DNA from: Microbacteriaceae bacterium PS02343
GTDB taxonomy: Bacteria; Actinomycetota; Actinomycetes; Actinomycetales; Microbacteriaceae
Assembly: GCA_029959365.1 (NCBI GenBank)
Contig: JASCOA010000018.1
Coordinates: 1 to 39,084, forward strand
Length of the DNA: 39,084 nucleotides
Reading direction: 5' to 3'
Shown here: positions 28,330-37,426 of the stretch, piece by piece
Numbering within the stretch: position 1 is the first letter of the stretch
How the letters are laid out: the number at the start of each line of letters is the position of its first letter
Program-made: the position numbers and the translations under genes
The notes under the pieces: generated by a model
Told to the model about the DNA's origin: nothing
Seen by the model: only the letters and a program-made list of their open reading frames with translations
The model's database searches: none

Positions 28330-28352
28330 GGCGCGCGCTGAGGGCTCGCGCC
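28330..28352. terminator. Possible bidirectional terminator
   Basis: A 6-bp GC stem (28330-28335 with 28347-28352) and an 11-base loop lie in the 70-base gap between convergent genes. The stem is short and no T-run follows. Confidence 0.35.
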
Positions 28353-28379
28353 GTGCATCCGCTCGTGACGGACCCGGGC

Positions 28380-29189
28380 TCAGTCGTCCGTCGGCAGCCC
28401 GAACAGCTCCGGCCACGCCGCCGCCGCGAAGGGGTAGCCGACGAAGACCACGAGGTCGATCACGAAGTGGGCGATCACGAGCGGCAGCACCCGGCCGTAG
28501 CGCTGGTAGAGCCAGCCGAAGAGCATGCCCATCGCGACGTTGCCGAAGAACGGCCCGATGCCCTGGTACAGGTGGTACGAGCCGCGCACGACCGCGCTGA
28601 CGCCGATCACGGCCCAGGCGCCCCAGGCCAGCTGGCGCAGCCGTGCGAAGAGGTAGCCGACCACCACGAGCTCCTCGAGCAGAGCCGCCCGCGCCGCGAT
28701 GAGCACCATCACGGGGATCGTCCACCAGTGCTGGTCGAGCGAGGTCGGCACGACCGTCGCCGTCAGGTCGAGCGCCTTGCCGGCGAAGTAGAACAGCAGG
28801 CCCGGGATGCCGATGGCGAAGGCCAGCGCCACGCCCCAGCCGGTCTGCCGGCCCCAGAACCGCCGCTCGAGCCCGATCGCGCCGAGGTGCGGGCGGTCGC
28901 GTCGCCAGACGAGGTACAGCACCAGCACGACCGGCATGAGGCCGAAGACGATGGAGATCAGCTGGTAGGCGAGGTCGAAGAGCGGACGGCTGTCGTACGA
29001 CCGCGTGATCGTCGCGGTCTGCTGCGAGAGCGCCACCTCCATCGTCAGCCGGTTGACGATCGTGACGATCGAGTTGAAGGTCGAGGCCCCGAAGGCGATG
29101 GCGAGCACGACCAGCAGCTCCGCCCCGAGACGGCGTCGGTCGTAGTGATCGGAGACGATGGGGAGCAGCGGATGCCGGAGGCGGGCCAT
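28380..29189 (-). CDS. CPBP-family intramembrane protein (putative metalloprotease)
   Basis: A 269-residue multi-pass protein of the CAAX protease/bacteriocin-processing (CPBP, Abi) family. The three family motifs are on membrane helices: motif 1 is LEELVVVGYL with Glu172 and Glu173 but without the Arg of the usual EExxxR, motif 2 has His206 in RGSYHLYQG, and motif 3 is HFVID with His241 and Asp245. The metal-binding residues are thus present. About seven hydrophobic segments are visible. The substrate is unknown; relatives act in immunity, secretion or prenyl-protein processing. The ATG lies six bases after a -10 TAGCAT (leaderless), and the promoter interlocks with that of typA. Confidence 0.9.
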   Translation of the reverse strand: MARLRHPLLPIVSDHYDRRRLGAELLVVLAIAFGASTFNSIVTIVNRLTMEVALSQQTATITRSYDSRPLFDLAYQLISIVFGLMPVVLVLYLVWRRDRPHLGAIGLERRFWGRQTGWGVALAFAIGIPGLLFYFAGKALDLTATVVPTSLDQHWWTIPVMVLIAARAALLEELVVVGYLFARLRQLAWGAWAVIGVSAVVRGSYHLYQGIGPFFGNVAMGMLFGWLYQRYGRVLPLVIAHFVIDLVVFVGYPFAAAAWPELFGLPTDD

Positions 29190-29195
29190 GCGCGG

Positions 29196-29201
29196 ATGCT
29201 A
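29196..29201 (-). promoter_or_regulatory. -10 box of the CPBP gene (leaderless)
   Basis: On the minus strand TAGCAT is followed by CCGCGC and then the ATG. The region where its -35 should be (about 29219-29224) covers the -10 of typA. Confidence 0.65.
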
Positions 29202-29217
29202 CCGCCGATGAGCGCGG

Positions 29218-29223
29218 TAGACT
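29218..29223 (+). promoter_or_regulatory. -10 box of typA
   Basis: TAGACT preceded by GG, the same octamer as at ychF. The start site near 29230 gives a leader of about 54 bases with GAGGA seven bases before the ATG. Its -35 region overlaps the -10 of the divergent CPBP gene. Confidence 0.65.
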
Positions 29224-29283
29224 CTGATCCTCCGGGGTGCTCCGTCGCGCCCGATTCCCAAACACAGTCTCGAGGACACCCCC

Positions 29284-31188
29284 ATGGCCCGCGCCCTCCG
29301 CTCCGACCTGCGCAACGTCGCGATCGTCGCCCACGTCGACCACGGCAAGACCACTCTGGTCGACGCCATGCTCAAGCAGACCAACTCGTTCGACGCCCAC
29401 TTCGAGGCCGAGGACCGCATGATGGACTCGAACGACCTCGAGCGCGAGAAGGGCATCACGATCCTCGCGAAGAACACCGCGGTGCGCTACGAGGGCAAGC
29501 ACGCCACCGAGGGCCCGATCACGATCAACGTGATCGACACCCCCGGTCACGCCGACTTCGGCGGTGAGGTCGAGCGCGGCCTGAGCATGGTCGACGGCGT
29601 CGTGCTGCTCGTCGACGCGAGCGAGGGCCCGCTGCCCCAGACCCGCTTCGTGCTGCGCAAGGCGCTCGCCGCCAAGCTGCCCGTCATCCTGCTGGTCAAC
29701 AAGACCGACCGCCCCGACGCCCGCATCATCGAGGTCGAGGGCGAGGCGCAGGACCTGCTCCTCGGCCTGGCCAGCGACCTCGCGGACGAGGTCGAGGACC
29801 TCGACCTCGACGCCATCCTCGACGTGCCCGTGGTCTACGCCTCCGGCCGCGCCGGCGCCGCCAGCCGCAACCGCCCCGAGAACGGCACCCTGCCCGACAA
29901 CGAGGACCTCGAGCCGCTCTTCGAGGCCATCCTCGAGCACGTGCCCGCGCCGGTCTACGACGACGAGCACCCGCTGCAGGCGCACGTCACCAACCTCGAC
30001 TCGAGCCCCTTCCTCGGCCGCATCGCGCTGCTGCGCATCTTCCAGGGCGAGCTCAAGAAGGGCCAGACCGTGGCCTGGGTCAAGCACGACGGCTCGGTCT
30101 CGAACGTGCGCATCACCGAGCTCATGATCACCAAGGCGCTCGAGCGCTTCCCCGCCGAGAAGGGCGGCCCCGGCGACATCGTCGCGATCGCCGGCATCGA
30201 GGACATCACCATCGGCGAGACCATCGCCGACCCGGAGGACGTGCGCCCGCTGCCCGCGATCACGGTCGACGACCCCGCCATCTCGATGACCATCGGCGCC
30301 AACACGAGCCCGCTCGTCGGCAAGGTCAAGGGCCACAAGCTCACCGCCCGCATGATCAAGGACCGCCTCGACCGCGAGCTCATCGGCAACGTGTCGATCA
30401 AGGTCGTCGACACCGGCCGTCCCGACGCGTGGGAGGTGCAGGGCCGCGGCGAGCTCGCGCTCGCCATCCTCGTCGAGAACATGCGCCGCGAGGGCTTCGA
30501 GCTCACCGTCGGCAAGCCGCAGGTGGTCACCAAGGAGATCGACGGCAAGACCCACGAGCCGTACGAGCACCTGACGATCGACACGCCGGAGGAGTACCTC
30601 GGCGCGATCACGCAGCTGCTCGCGGCCCGCAAGGGCCGCATGGACAACATGTCGAACCACGGCACCGGCTGGGTGCGCATGGAGTTCATCGTGCCGAGCC
30701 GCGGCCTCATCGGCTTCCGCACCGAGTTCCTCACCATCACCCGCGGCACCGGCATCGCCAACGCCATCTCGCACGGCTACGAGCGCTGGGCGGGCGCCAT
30801 CGAGACCCGCGTCAACGGCTCGATCGTCTCCGACCGCACGGGCGTCGTCACCCCCTTCGCGATGATCAACCTGCAGGAGCGCATGAGCTTCTTCGTGCAG
30901 CCCACGCAGGAGGTCTACGAGGGCATGATCGTCGGCGAGAACTCGCGCGCCGACGACATGGACGTCAACATCACCAAGGAGAAGCAGCTCACCAACATGC
31001 GCTCCGCCTCGGCCGACAACTTCGAGAAGATGGTGCCCCCGCGCCAGCTCACCCTCGAGGAGTGCCTGGAGTTCGCCCGCGAGGACGAGTGCGTCGAGGT
31101 GACCCCCGAGGTCGTGCGCATCCGCAAGGTCGAGCTCGACGCGAACGCCCGCGCCCGCGAGACCTCGCGCCGCAAGAAGCAGAGCTGA
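29284..31188 (+). CDS. typA: Ribosome-associated translational GTPase TypA/BipA
   Basis: A 634-residue member of the EF-G-like translational GTPases, active in ribosome assembly and stress or cold adaptation. G motifs: [15 protein letters not shown] (P-loop), EREKGITI (switch I), [14 protein letters not shown] (G3), NKTDR (G4). Domains II, III and V follow, and the C-terminal BipA-specific domain starts near [45 protein letters not shown] shows the conserved ribosome-contacting C-terminal loop. Length fits the family (about 610-640). A lipoprotein gene starts five bases after the stop. Confidence 0.98.
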   Translation: MARALRSDLRNVAIVAHVDHGKTTLVDAMLKQTNSFDAHFEAEDRMMDSNDLEREKGITILAKNTAVRYEGKHATEGPITINVIDTPGHADFGGEVERGLSMVDGVVLLVDASEGPLPQTRFVLRKALAAKLPVILLVNKTDRPDARIIEVEGEAQDLLLGLASDLADEVEDLDLDAILDVPVVYASGRAGAASRNRPENGTLPDNEDLEPLFEAILEHVPAPVYDDEHPLQAHVTNLDSSPFLGRIALLRIFQGELKKGQTVAWVKHDGSVSNVRITELMITKALERFPAEKGGPGDIVAIAGIEDITIGETIADPEDVRPLPAITVDDPAISMTIGANTSPLVGKVKGHKLTARMIKDRLDRELIGNVSIKVVDTGRPDAWEVQGRGELALAILVENMRREGFELTVGKPQVVTKEIDGKTHEPYEHLTIDTPEEYLGAITQLLAARKGRMDNMSNHGTGWVRMEFIVPSRGLIGFRTEFLTITRGTGIANAISHGYERWAGAIETRVNGSIVSDRTGVVTPFAMINLQERMSFFVQPTQEVYEGMIVGENSRADDMDVNITKEKQLTNMRSASADNFEKMVPPRQLTLEECLEFAREDECVEVTPEVVRIRKVELDANARARETSRRKKQS

Positions 31189-31193
31189 TCCCG

Positions 31194-31664
31194 GTGGTCC
31201 GCCGCGCGCGCGTCCTCGCCCCCCTCGTCCTCACCGCAGCCCTGCTGCCGGCCCTCACGGGCTGCTTCGCGAACCCGTTCGTGCCCACGGCCGAACAGCT
31301 CGCGGAAGAGGCGATCGAGGGCGTGACCGGCGGCGCGGCGGACTACACCGACGGCGAGCTGCCCGAGGGCTTCCCGACGTCGATCCCGCTCGCCGACGGC
31401 GAGCTCGGTCAGGGGGTCTTCCTGGGCGGCGCCGACGGCGGCGGCTGGACGATCACGCTGACGGCGTCGGATGCGGCGGCAGCGGTCGCCTCCGCCGGCG
31501 CCGATTTCGAGGCCGCAGGCTTCGAGATCGTCTCGGAGACGCCGGGCACCGATTTCCGCGCGCTGTACAGCAGCACGGAGTACATGGTCACCGTCTCGCA
31601 GTCCGGCGACGACATCACCTACGTGGTGGTCGGTGCGGGCTCGAGCGCCGAGCCGGCCGAATGA
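31194..31664 (+). CDS. Small secreted lipoprotein of unknown function
   Basis: A 156-residue lipoprotein. After the basic N terminus MVRRARV, a hydrophobic stretch ends in the lipobox LTGC (Cys at residue about 25). The mature part, about 130 residues, contains ELPEGFPTSIPLADGELGQG and GWTITLTAS, then an alternating pattern ending in YMVTVSQSGDDITYVVVG, which suggests a small beta-rich domain. No catalytic motif is seen. GTG 31194 has no ribosome site of its own and is five bases after the typA stop, so it is probably translated by reinitiation. The stop overlaps the start of the next gene (ATGA). Confidence 0.85.
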   Translation: MVRRARVLAPLVLTAALLPALTGCFANPFVPTAEQLAEEAIEGVTGGAADYTDGELPEGFPTSIPLADGELGQGVFLGGADGGGWTITLTASDAAAAVASAGADFEAAGFEIVSETPGTDFRALYSSTEYMVTVSQSGDDITYVVVGAGSSAEPAE

Positions 31665-32107
31665 GCGGGTCCGTCGAGCCCGCAGCGGAAGGCGTCTTCG
31701 CGCCGATCCGCTACGCGGAGCTCGACGGCTTCGGCAAGGTCCTGCTCAGCGCGCTCGCCGCGCTGTTCGGCGCCGTGGCGGGACTCCTCGGCACCCTGCA
31801 GCACCTCGCGGTGCTCGAGATCGGCGCCGTGCCCGTCCGCTACGGCATCGCGCTCGCCTTCGCCGTCGGACTGCTGCTGTTGGTCGGCCTGCGCGGCGCG
31901 ATCGACGGCCGGCTGCCGGTCGTGCTCGCCGCCGTCGCGCTCGGCGGGGTCGTCGTGCTCGCGCAGACGCCCAGCCCCGCGGGCACGGTGCTGGTCTCGG
32001 GCGACCCGCTCTCGCAGATCTGGGGCTTCGGCATGCCCTTCCTGGCGCTCCTCATCGGCGCCTGGCCGCGCTTCTCGCACACGCCTCGCCCGCAGGGCGA
32101 GGTCTGA
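31661..32107 (+). CDS. Four-helix membrane protein (DUF6113-like)
   Basis: A 148-residue integral membrane protein with about four hydrophobic segments: VLLSALAALFGAVAGLLGTL, YGIALAFAVGLLLLVGL, LPVVLAAVALGGVVVLAQ and IWGFGMPFLALLIGAWP. The N-terminal 20 residues and the short tail are hydrophilic. Similar proteins are found beside fdxA in actinobacteria; I place it with DUF6113 from memory, which is uncertain. The ATG overlaps the lipoprotein stop codon. A promoter for fdxA begins at its stop codon, so fdxA need not depend on this operon. Confidence 0.82.
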   Translation: MSGSVEPAAEGVFAPIRYAELDGFGKVLLSALAALFGAVAGLLGTLQHLAVLEIGAVPVRYGIALAFAVGLLLLVGLRGAIDGRLPVVLAAVALGGVVVLAQTPSPAGTVLVSGDPLSQIWGFGMPFLALLIGAWPRFSHTPRPQGEV

Positions 32108-32131
32108 CGCGCAGCCGCGCGACGGTAGGAT
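32103..32131 (+). promoter_or_regulatory. Promoter of fdxA-dapC
   Basis: TCTGAC (32103-32108) and TAGGAT (32126-32131) with a 17-base spacer. The ribosome site GAGAGGA (32152-32158) lies in a perfect 12-base palindrome AGAGGATCCTCT (32153-32164) just before the GTG. Confidence 0.6.
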
Positions 32132-32167
32132 CGTGGCACGCCTCGACCCTCGAGAGGATCCTCTGCT

Positions 32168-32488
32168 GTGACCTATGTGATCGCCCTGCCGTGCGTGGAC
32201 GTCAAGGACCGCGCCTGCATCGACGAATGCCCCGTCGACTGCATCTACGAGGGCGATCGGATGCTCTACATCCACCCCGACGAATGCGTCGACTGCGGTG
32301 CCTGCGAGCCGGTCTGCCCCGTCGAGGCGATCTACTACGAGGACGATCTGCCCGATGAGTGGGCCGACTACTACAAGGCCAACGTCGAGTTCTTCAGCGA
32401 GCTCGGCTCGCCCGGCGGCGCGGCCAAGCTCGGCGCGGTCGACCGCGACCACGAGCTGATCAAGGCCCTGCCCCCTCAGGGCGAGTGA
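32168..32488 (+). CDS. fdxA: 7Fe ferredoxin (3Fe-4S/4Fe-4S), FdxA type
   Basis: A 106-residue seven-iron ferredoxin, a soluble electron carrier. The first cluster site is C...[11 protein letters not shown] and the second is [21 protein letters not shown], with the Asp-rich segment between. The C-terminal extension ([25 protein letters not shown]) is typical of actinobacterial FdxA. GTG 32168 follows GAGAGGA by nine bases. The stop codon overlaps the dapC start (GTGA), the usual actinobacterial fdxA-dapC arrangement. Confidence 0.97.
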   Translation: MTYVIALPCVDVKDRACIDECPVDCIYEGDRMLYIHPDECVDCGACEPVCPVEAIYYEDDLPDEWADYYKANVEFFSELGSPGGAAKLGAVDRDHELIKALPPQGE

Positions 32489-33624
32489 CCGTGGCGCTCG
32501 CGCTGCCCGACTTCCCCTGGGACTCCCTTCGGCCGCTGGCCGCCCGCGCGCGCGAGCACCCCGACGGCATCGTCGACCTCTCGGTCGGCTCGCCCGTCGA
32601 CGCGACCCCCGACGTGATCCGCGAGGCGCTGATCGCGGCGACGGATGCGCACGCCTACCCGGCCACGGTCGGCACGCCCGCGCTCCGCGAGGCCATCGCC
32701 GGCTGGTTCGCCCGCCGTCGTGGCGTGCCGGGGCTCGGCGCCGAGCACGTGCTGCCGACGATCGGCTCGAAGGAGTTCATCGCCGGCCTGCCGTTCTGGC
32801 TCGGTCTGGGCGCCGGTGACGTGGTCGTGCATCCGGCCACCGCCTACCCGACCTACGCCATCGGCGCCATCGCCGTCGGGGCGACGCCGATCGCGAGCGA
32901 CGACCCCGCCGAGTGGCCCGATGCGACGAAGCTGATCTGGCTGAACAGCCCCGGCAACCCCGACGGCCGGGTGCTCGGCGTCGACGAGCTGCGCACCGCC
33001 GTGGCGCGCGCCCGCGAGCTCGGCGCGCTCATCGTCGGCGACGAGTGCTACGCCGAGCTCGGCTGGGCGGGGGAGTGGGCCGAGCGGCCGACCCCGTGCA
33101 TCCTCGACCCCGCGGTGGTCGGCGACTCGGTCGAAGGCGTGCTCTCGGTGTACTCGCTCAGCAAGCAGTCCAATCTCGCCGGCTACCGGGCGGCCTTCGC
33201 CGCCGGCGACGCCGAGGTGCTGGCCGGCCTGCTCGAGGTGCGCAAGCACCTGGGGCTGCTGCCGCCCGCGCCGGTGCAGCACGCCATGGCCGTCGCGCTC
33301 GGCGACGACGCCCATGTGGCCGAGCAGCGCGCGGTCTACGCGGCGCGTCGCGCCGTGCTGGAGCCCGCACTGCGCGGCGCCGGGTTCCGCATCGACCACA
33401 GCGAAGCGGGGCTCTACCTCTGGGCGACGAAGGGCGACGACGCCTGGACGACGCTCGCCGAGCTCGCCGAGCTCGGCATCCTGGCGGCACCGGGGACCTT
33501 CTACGGCTCGGGCTCGGGTCGGCACGTACGGGTAGCGCTCACGGCGACCGACGAGCGCATCGCGGCCGCGGCCGCGAGGCTCGCAGGGAAAGCGGATTCT
33601 CCGCTCCCAGGGGTCACCCCCTAG
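32485..33624 (+). CDS. dapC: N-succinyldiaminopimelate aminotransferase
   Basis: A 379-residue class I/II PLP aminotransferase, assigned to the diaminopimelate branch of lysine and peptidoglycan synthesis because it follows fdxA, as DapC does in actinobacteria. Family features: [36 protein letters not shown], the aspartate-aminotransferase-like [31 protein letters not shown], and the PLP lysine in [13 protein letters not shown]. The C-terminal [21 protein letters not shown] binds the substrate carboxylate through Arg. GTG 32485 overlaps the fdxA stop; GTG 32491 is an alternative. A -10 box for gltA begins at its stop codon. Confidence 0.93.
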   Translation: MTVALALPDFPWDSLRPLAARAREHPDGIVDLSVGSPVDATPDVIREALIAATDAHAYPATVGTPALREAIAGWFARRRGVPGLGAEHVLPTIGSKEFIAGLPFWLGLGAGDVVVHPATAYPTYAIGAIAVGATPIASDDPAEWPDATKLIWLNSPGNPDGRVLGVDELRTAVARARELGALIVGDECYAELGWAGEWAERPTPCILDPAVVGDSVEGVLSVYSLSKQSNLAGYRAAFAAGDAEVLAGLLEVRKHLGLLPPAPVQHAMAVALGDDAHVAEQRAVYAARRAVLEPALRGAGFRIDHSEAGLYLWATKGDDAWTTLAELAELGILAAPGTFYGSGSGRHVRVALTATDERIAAAAARLAGKADSPLPGVTP

Positions 33625-33627
33625 GCT
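33622..33627 (+). promoter_or_regulatory. -10 box of gltA
   Basis: TAGGCT begins with the stop codon of dapC. A small dyad GGGGT-C-ACCCC (33610-33620) lies just before it, in the spacer region, and could be an operator. The leader to the gltA GTG is about 76 bases. Confidence 0.5.
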
Positions 33628-33709
33628 GGAGCGGCGGTCATCGACGGGGAGCCACGAGTTCCCTACGCGGTGGGCCGGATGCGATCCATCACGCACCTGA
33701 GGAGGCGAA

Positions 33710-34996
<1,287 letters not shown>

Positions 34997-35000
34997 CGAC

Positions 35001-35030
35001 TTGACCCGATGTTCGAACGTGTGTTCGAAT
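35001..35030 (+). promoter_or_regulatory. LexA-controlled promoter with a perfect SOS box
   Basis: The SOS box TCGAACGTGTGTTCGA (35013-35028) matches the actinobacterial consensus TCGAAC-N4-GTTCGA without a mismatch. It covers the spacer and -10 of a promoter with -35 TTGACC (35001-35006) and -10 TCGAAT (35025-35030, 18-base spacer). The ATG follows the -10 by six bases, so the message is leaderless. Confidence 0.85.
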
Positions 35031-35036
35031 GTCGGG

Positions 35037-36086
35037 ATGCGGTGGAGCGGGCAAGCGGTCGAGGCGTCGTCGTCGGCGGCGCTGATCGGGGTCGCAGGCC
35101 TCGTGCGCAGCGTGCGCACGCCCGAGTTCGCCGGCATGACCTTCCACGAGGTGCTCGCGAAGAGCGCGCTCAACCGCGTGCCCGGCCAGAGCGCCATGCC
35201 GTTCGGATGGACGGTCAACCCCTACCGCGGGTGCTCGCACGCGTGCGTCTACTGCTTCGCCCGCAAGACGCACGAGTACCTCGACCTCGATGCGGGCGCC
35301 GACTTCGACAACGAGGTCGTGGTCAAGGTGAACGTGGCCGAGGTGCTGCGCGTCGAGGTCGCCAAGCCGAAGTGGGGCCGGCACCCCGTGGCGCTCGGCA
35401 CCAACACCGACCCGTATCAGCGCGCCGAGGGGCGCTACGCGCTCATGCCGGGCGTCGTCGAGGCGCTCGCGGGCAGCGGCACGCCGCTCTCCATCCTCAC
35501 CAAGGGCACGCTGCTGCGGCGCGACCTGCCGCTGCTCGCCGCGGCGGCAGAGCATGTGCCCGTCGACCTGGCGATGTCGATCGCGATCTTCGACGACGCA
35601 CTGCAGCAGTCCCTCGAGCCGGGCACGCCGAGCACCGCCGCGCGGCTCGCGACCGTGCGTGCGGCGACCGAGGCCGGCTTCGACGTCGCCGTCTTCCTCA
35701 TGCCCGTGCTGCCGTACCTCACCGACACGACGACGCACCTCGACCGGGCCTTCGCCGCCATCCGGGAGTCCGGCGCCACCTCGGTCAGCTACACCGCGCT
35801 GCACCTTCGACCGGGGGCGAAGGAGTGGTTCCTCGAGTGGATCGAGCGCGAGCACCCGCAGCTGGCCGGCCGCTACCGCGCCATGTACCGCGAGAGCTCC
35901 TCCGCTCCGAAGGGCTACCGTCGCTGGCTGCGCGAGCGCATCACCCCGCTGCTGCGGCGCCACGGGCTCGCCCGGCACGACGAGGACCCGTCGACCGGCG
36001 GCCTGCGCTCCTCCGCCCTGGGTCGGGGCGTCGAGGCGCCGGCCTTCCCGGCCGCAGAGCCTGCACCCCGTCCAACGCTGTTCTAG
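35037..36086 (+). CDS. Rv2578c-family radical SAM protein, SOS-regulated
   Basis: A 349-residue radical S-adenosylmethionine enzyme related to the SplB group (spore photoproduct lyase-like). The start MRWSGQAV and RTPEFAGMTFHEVLAKSALNRVPG are as in actinobacterial Rv2578c homologues. The cluster-binding motif is CSHACVYC in NPYRGCSHACVYCFARKTHEYLDLD. Further motifs are LGTNTDPYQRAEGRY and SILTKGTLLRRDL. The C-terminal about 50 residues are Pro/Ala-rich and poorly conserved. ATG 35037 is fixed by family similarity and by the -10 box. The substrate is unknown, but the SOS box directly supports a role in DNA damage response. Confidence 0.95.
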   Translation: MRWSGQAVEASSSAALIGVAGLVRSVRTPEFAGMTFHEVLAKSALNRVPGQSAMPFGWTVNPYRGCSHACVYCFARKTHEYLDLDAGADFDNEVVVKVNVAEVLRVEVAKPKWGRHPVALGTNTDPYQRAEGRYALMPGVVEALAGSGTPLSILTKGTLLRRDLPLLAAAAEHVPVDLAMSIAIFDDALQQSLEPGTPSTAARLATVRAATEAGFDVAVFLMPVLPYLTDTTTHLDRAFAAIRESGATSVSYTALHLRPGAKEWFLEWIEREHPQLAGRYRAMYRESSSAPKGYRRWLRERITPLLRRHGLARHDEDPSTGGLRSSALGRGVEAPAFPAAEPAPRPTLF

Positions 36087-36095
36087 AAGCGATCC

Positions 36096-36130
36096 GCCCC
36101 CGGTTTGGGGTGCGCGGTACCCCGGTCTTG
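36096..36130 (+). repeat. Repeat and dyad before the two-component operon
   Basis: CCCCGGTTTG (36097-36106) and CCCCGGTCTTG (36120-36130) are direct repeats about two helical turns apart. Between them lies the inverted pair GGGGT/ACCCC (36106-36110 and 36118-36122). The region precedes the sensor kinase gene and could bind the operon's own response regulator. Confidence 0.45.
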
Positions 36131-36172
36131 TCCCCCAGAATGGTGCGCGGCGAGGAGGAGGTGCACGGGGCG

Positions 36173-37426
36173 ATGACCTTCGGACTACCGGCGCATCTCA
36201 GCGGACCGGCCACGATCCAGGCGTACAGCAGGGCCGCGAAGACGGTCGCCGCGGTGCTGCTCGTCGGCGCGCTCTGCAGCCTCGTCGCGCTCCAGGCCGC
36301 CGCCCCCGAAGCCATGCTCTGGCCCGCCGCCGTCGCGCTCGCGCCGATGCTCGGCCTGCTCTGGTACGCGCACCGTCACCGCAGCGCCTTCGCCGCCGCG
36401 GCCTTCCTCGGGCTCGGTGCGGCGTGCCACTACGCTCACGCCCTGGTGCTCTTCGCGGCGCTGCGCCCGCACATCGGCGACGACATCGACGCGGTCGTGC
36501 TGCCTCAGGTCGCCCTCGTGCTCGGCGGCGGCGCGGGCGCGAGCCTGCGCTCGAGCCTGTTCTGGGCCACCGGCGGCTTCCTCGCCGCCGGCCTCACCAC
36601 CTCCCTCGCGGTCGTGCAGACGGGCGGGACTCCCCGCTTCGCGCTGGTCGCCTGCTTCGCACTGCTCGCCTACGCGGGCCTGCTCGCCATCCTCTGGTTC
36701 GACGTGCGCCGCACCGGCGAGGCGCGGCCGCGGCTCTACCAGGCGGTGCGCGAGCAGCGCGTCGCCGGTCTGCGCGCCAGCGCCGAGCGCCGTGCGGCCG
36801 CTGTGCTGCACGATACGGTGCTCGGCCATCTCGCGGCCGTCGCCGCCGCGCCCAGCGGTCCGCTCGATCCGGCGCTCGCCGAACGGGTGCGAGGCGACCT
36901 CGCAGCGCTCATCGGCGAGGAGTGGCTGCAGACCGCCACGCGCCAGGAGCGCAGCACGGCGGCGCGCTGGCGCAGCGGCGAGCTCGGTCGAACCATCGAC
37001 GAGCTGCGCGAGAGCGGGCTCACCGTGCAGGTCTCCGGCGATCCCCACGCCACCGACCTGCTCGACCCCGCGCGGGCGACCGCGCTCGTGCAGGCGGCCC
37101 GGCAGTGCCTCGTCAACGTGCAGCGGCACGCCGGCGTCGAGCGCGCCGAGCTGACCGTGCACGTCTCCGACAGCGAGGTCTCGGTCATGGTCGTCGACGC
37201 CGGTCGCGGCTTCGATGTCGGCGGCACCGGCGCCGACCGCCTGGGTCTGCGCACCTCCGTCGCCCAGCGGATGGAGGCGGTCGGCGGCGCCATGCGCATC
37301 TGGTCGAGCCCCGGTGACGGCACCGCGGTGCTGCTCTCAGCACCGCTCGCCGCCGTCGCCGATCCTCGGGCCGCGGCCGACGAGCGGACGGACGGCGGCG
37401 CCGCCGCGCTCGGGGGCGCCCGATGA
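36173..37426 (+). CDS. NarL-type sensor histidine kinase
   Basis: A 417-residue membrane kinase. About five or six hydrophobic segments lie within residues 25-185. The phosphoacceptor motif is AVLHDTVLGHLAAV (the HD of HisKA_3-type kinases) near residue 220, and the ATPase domain shows the N box CLVNVQRHAG and G1 box DAGRGFD, followed by GLRTSVAQRM. The C-terminal tail of about 25 residues is low-complexity. ATG 36173 has GAGGAGG upstream; an in-frame ATG at 36140 would add 11 residues. The stop overlaps the start of the next gene (ATGA). Confidence 0.93.
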   Translation: MTFGLPAHLSGPATIQAYSRAAKTVAAVLLVGALCSLVALQAAAPEAMLWPAAVALAPMLGLLWYAHRHRSAFAAAAFLGLGAACHYAHALVLFAALRPHIGDDIDAVVLPQVALVLGGGAGASLRSSLFWATGGFLAAGLTTSLAVVQTGGTPRFALVACFALLAYAGLLAILWFDVRRTGEARPRLYQAVREQRVAGLRASAERRAAAVLHDTVLGHLAAVAAAPSGPLDPALAERVRGDLAALIGEEWLQTATRQERSTAARWRSGELGRTIDELRESGLTVQVSGDPHATDLLDPARATALVQAARQCLVNVQRHAGVERAELTVHVSDSEVSVMVVDAGRGFDVGGTGADRLGLRTSVAQRMEAVGGAMRIWSSPGDGTAVLLSAPLAAVADPRAAADERTDGGAAALGGAR

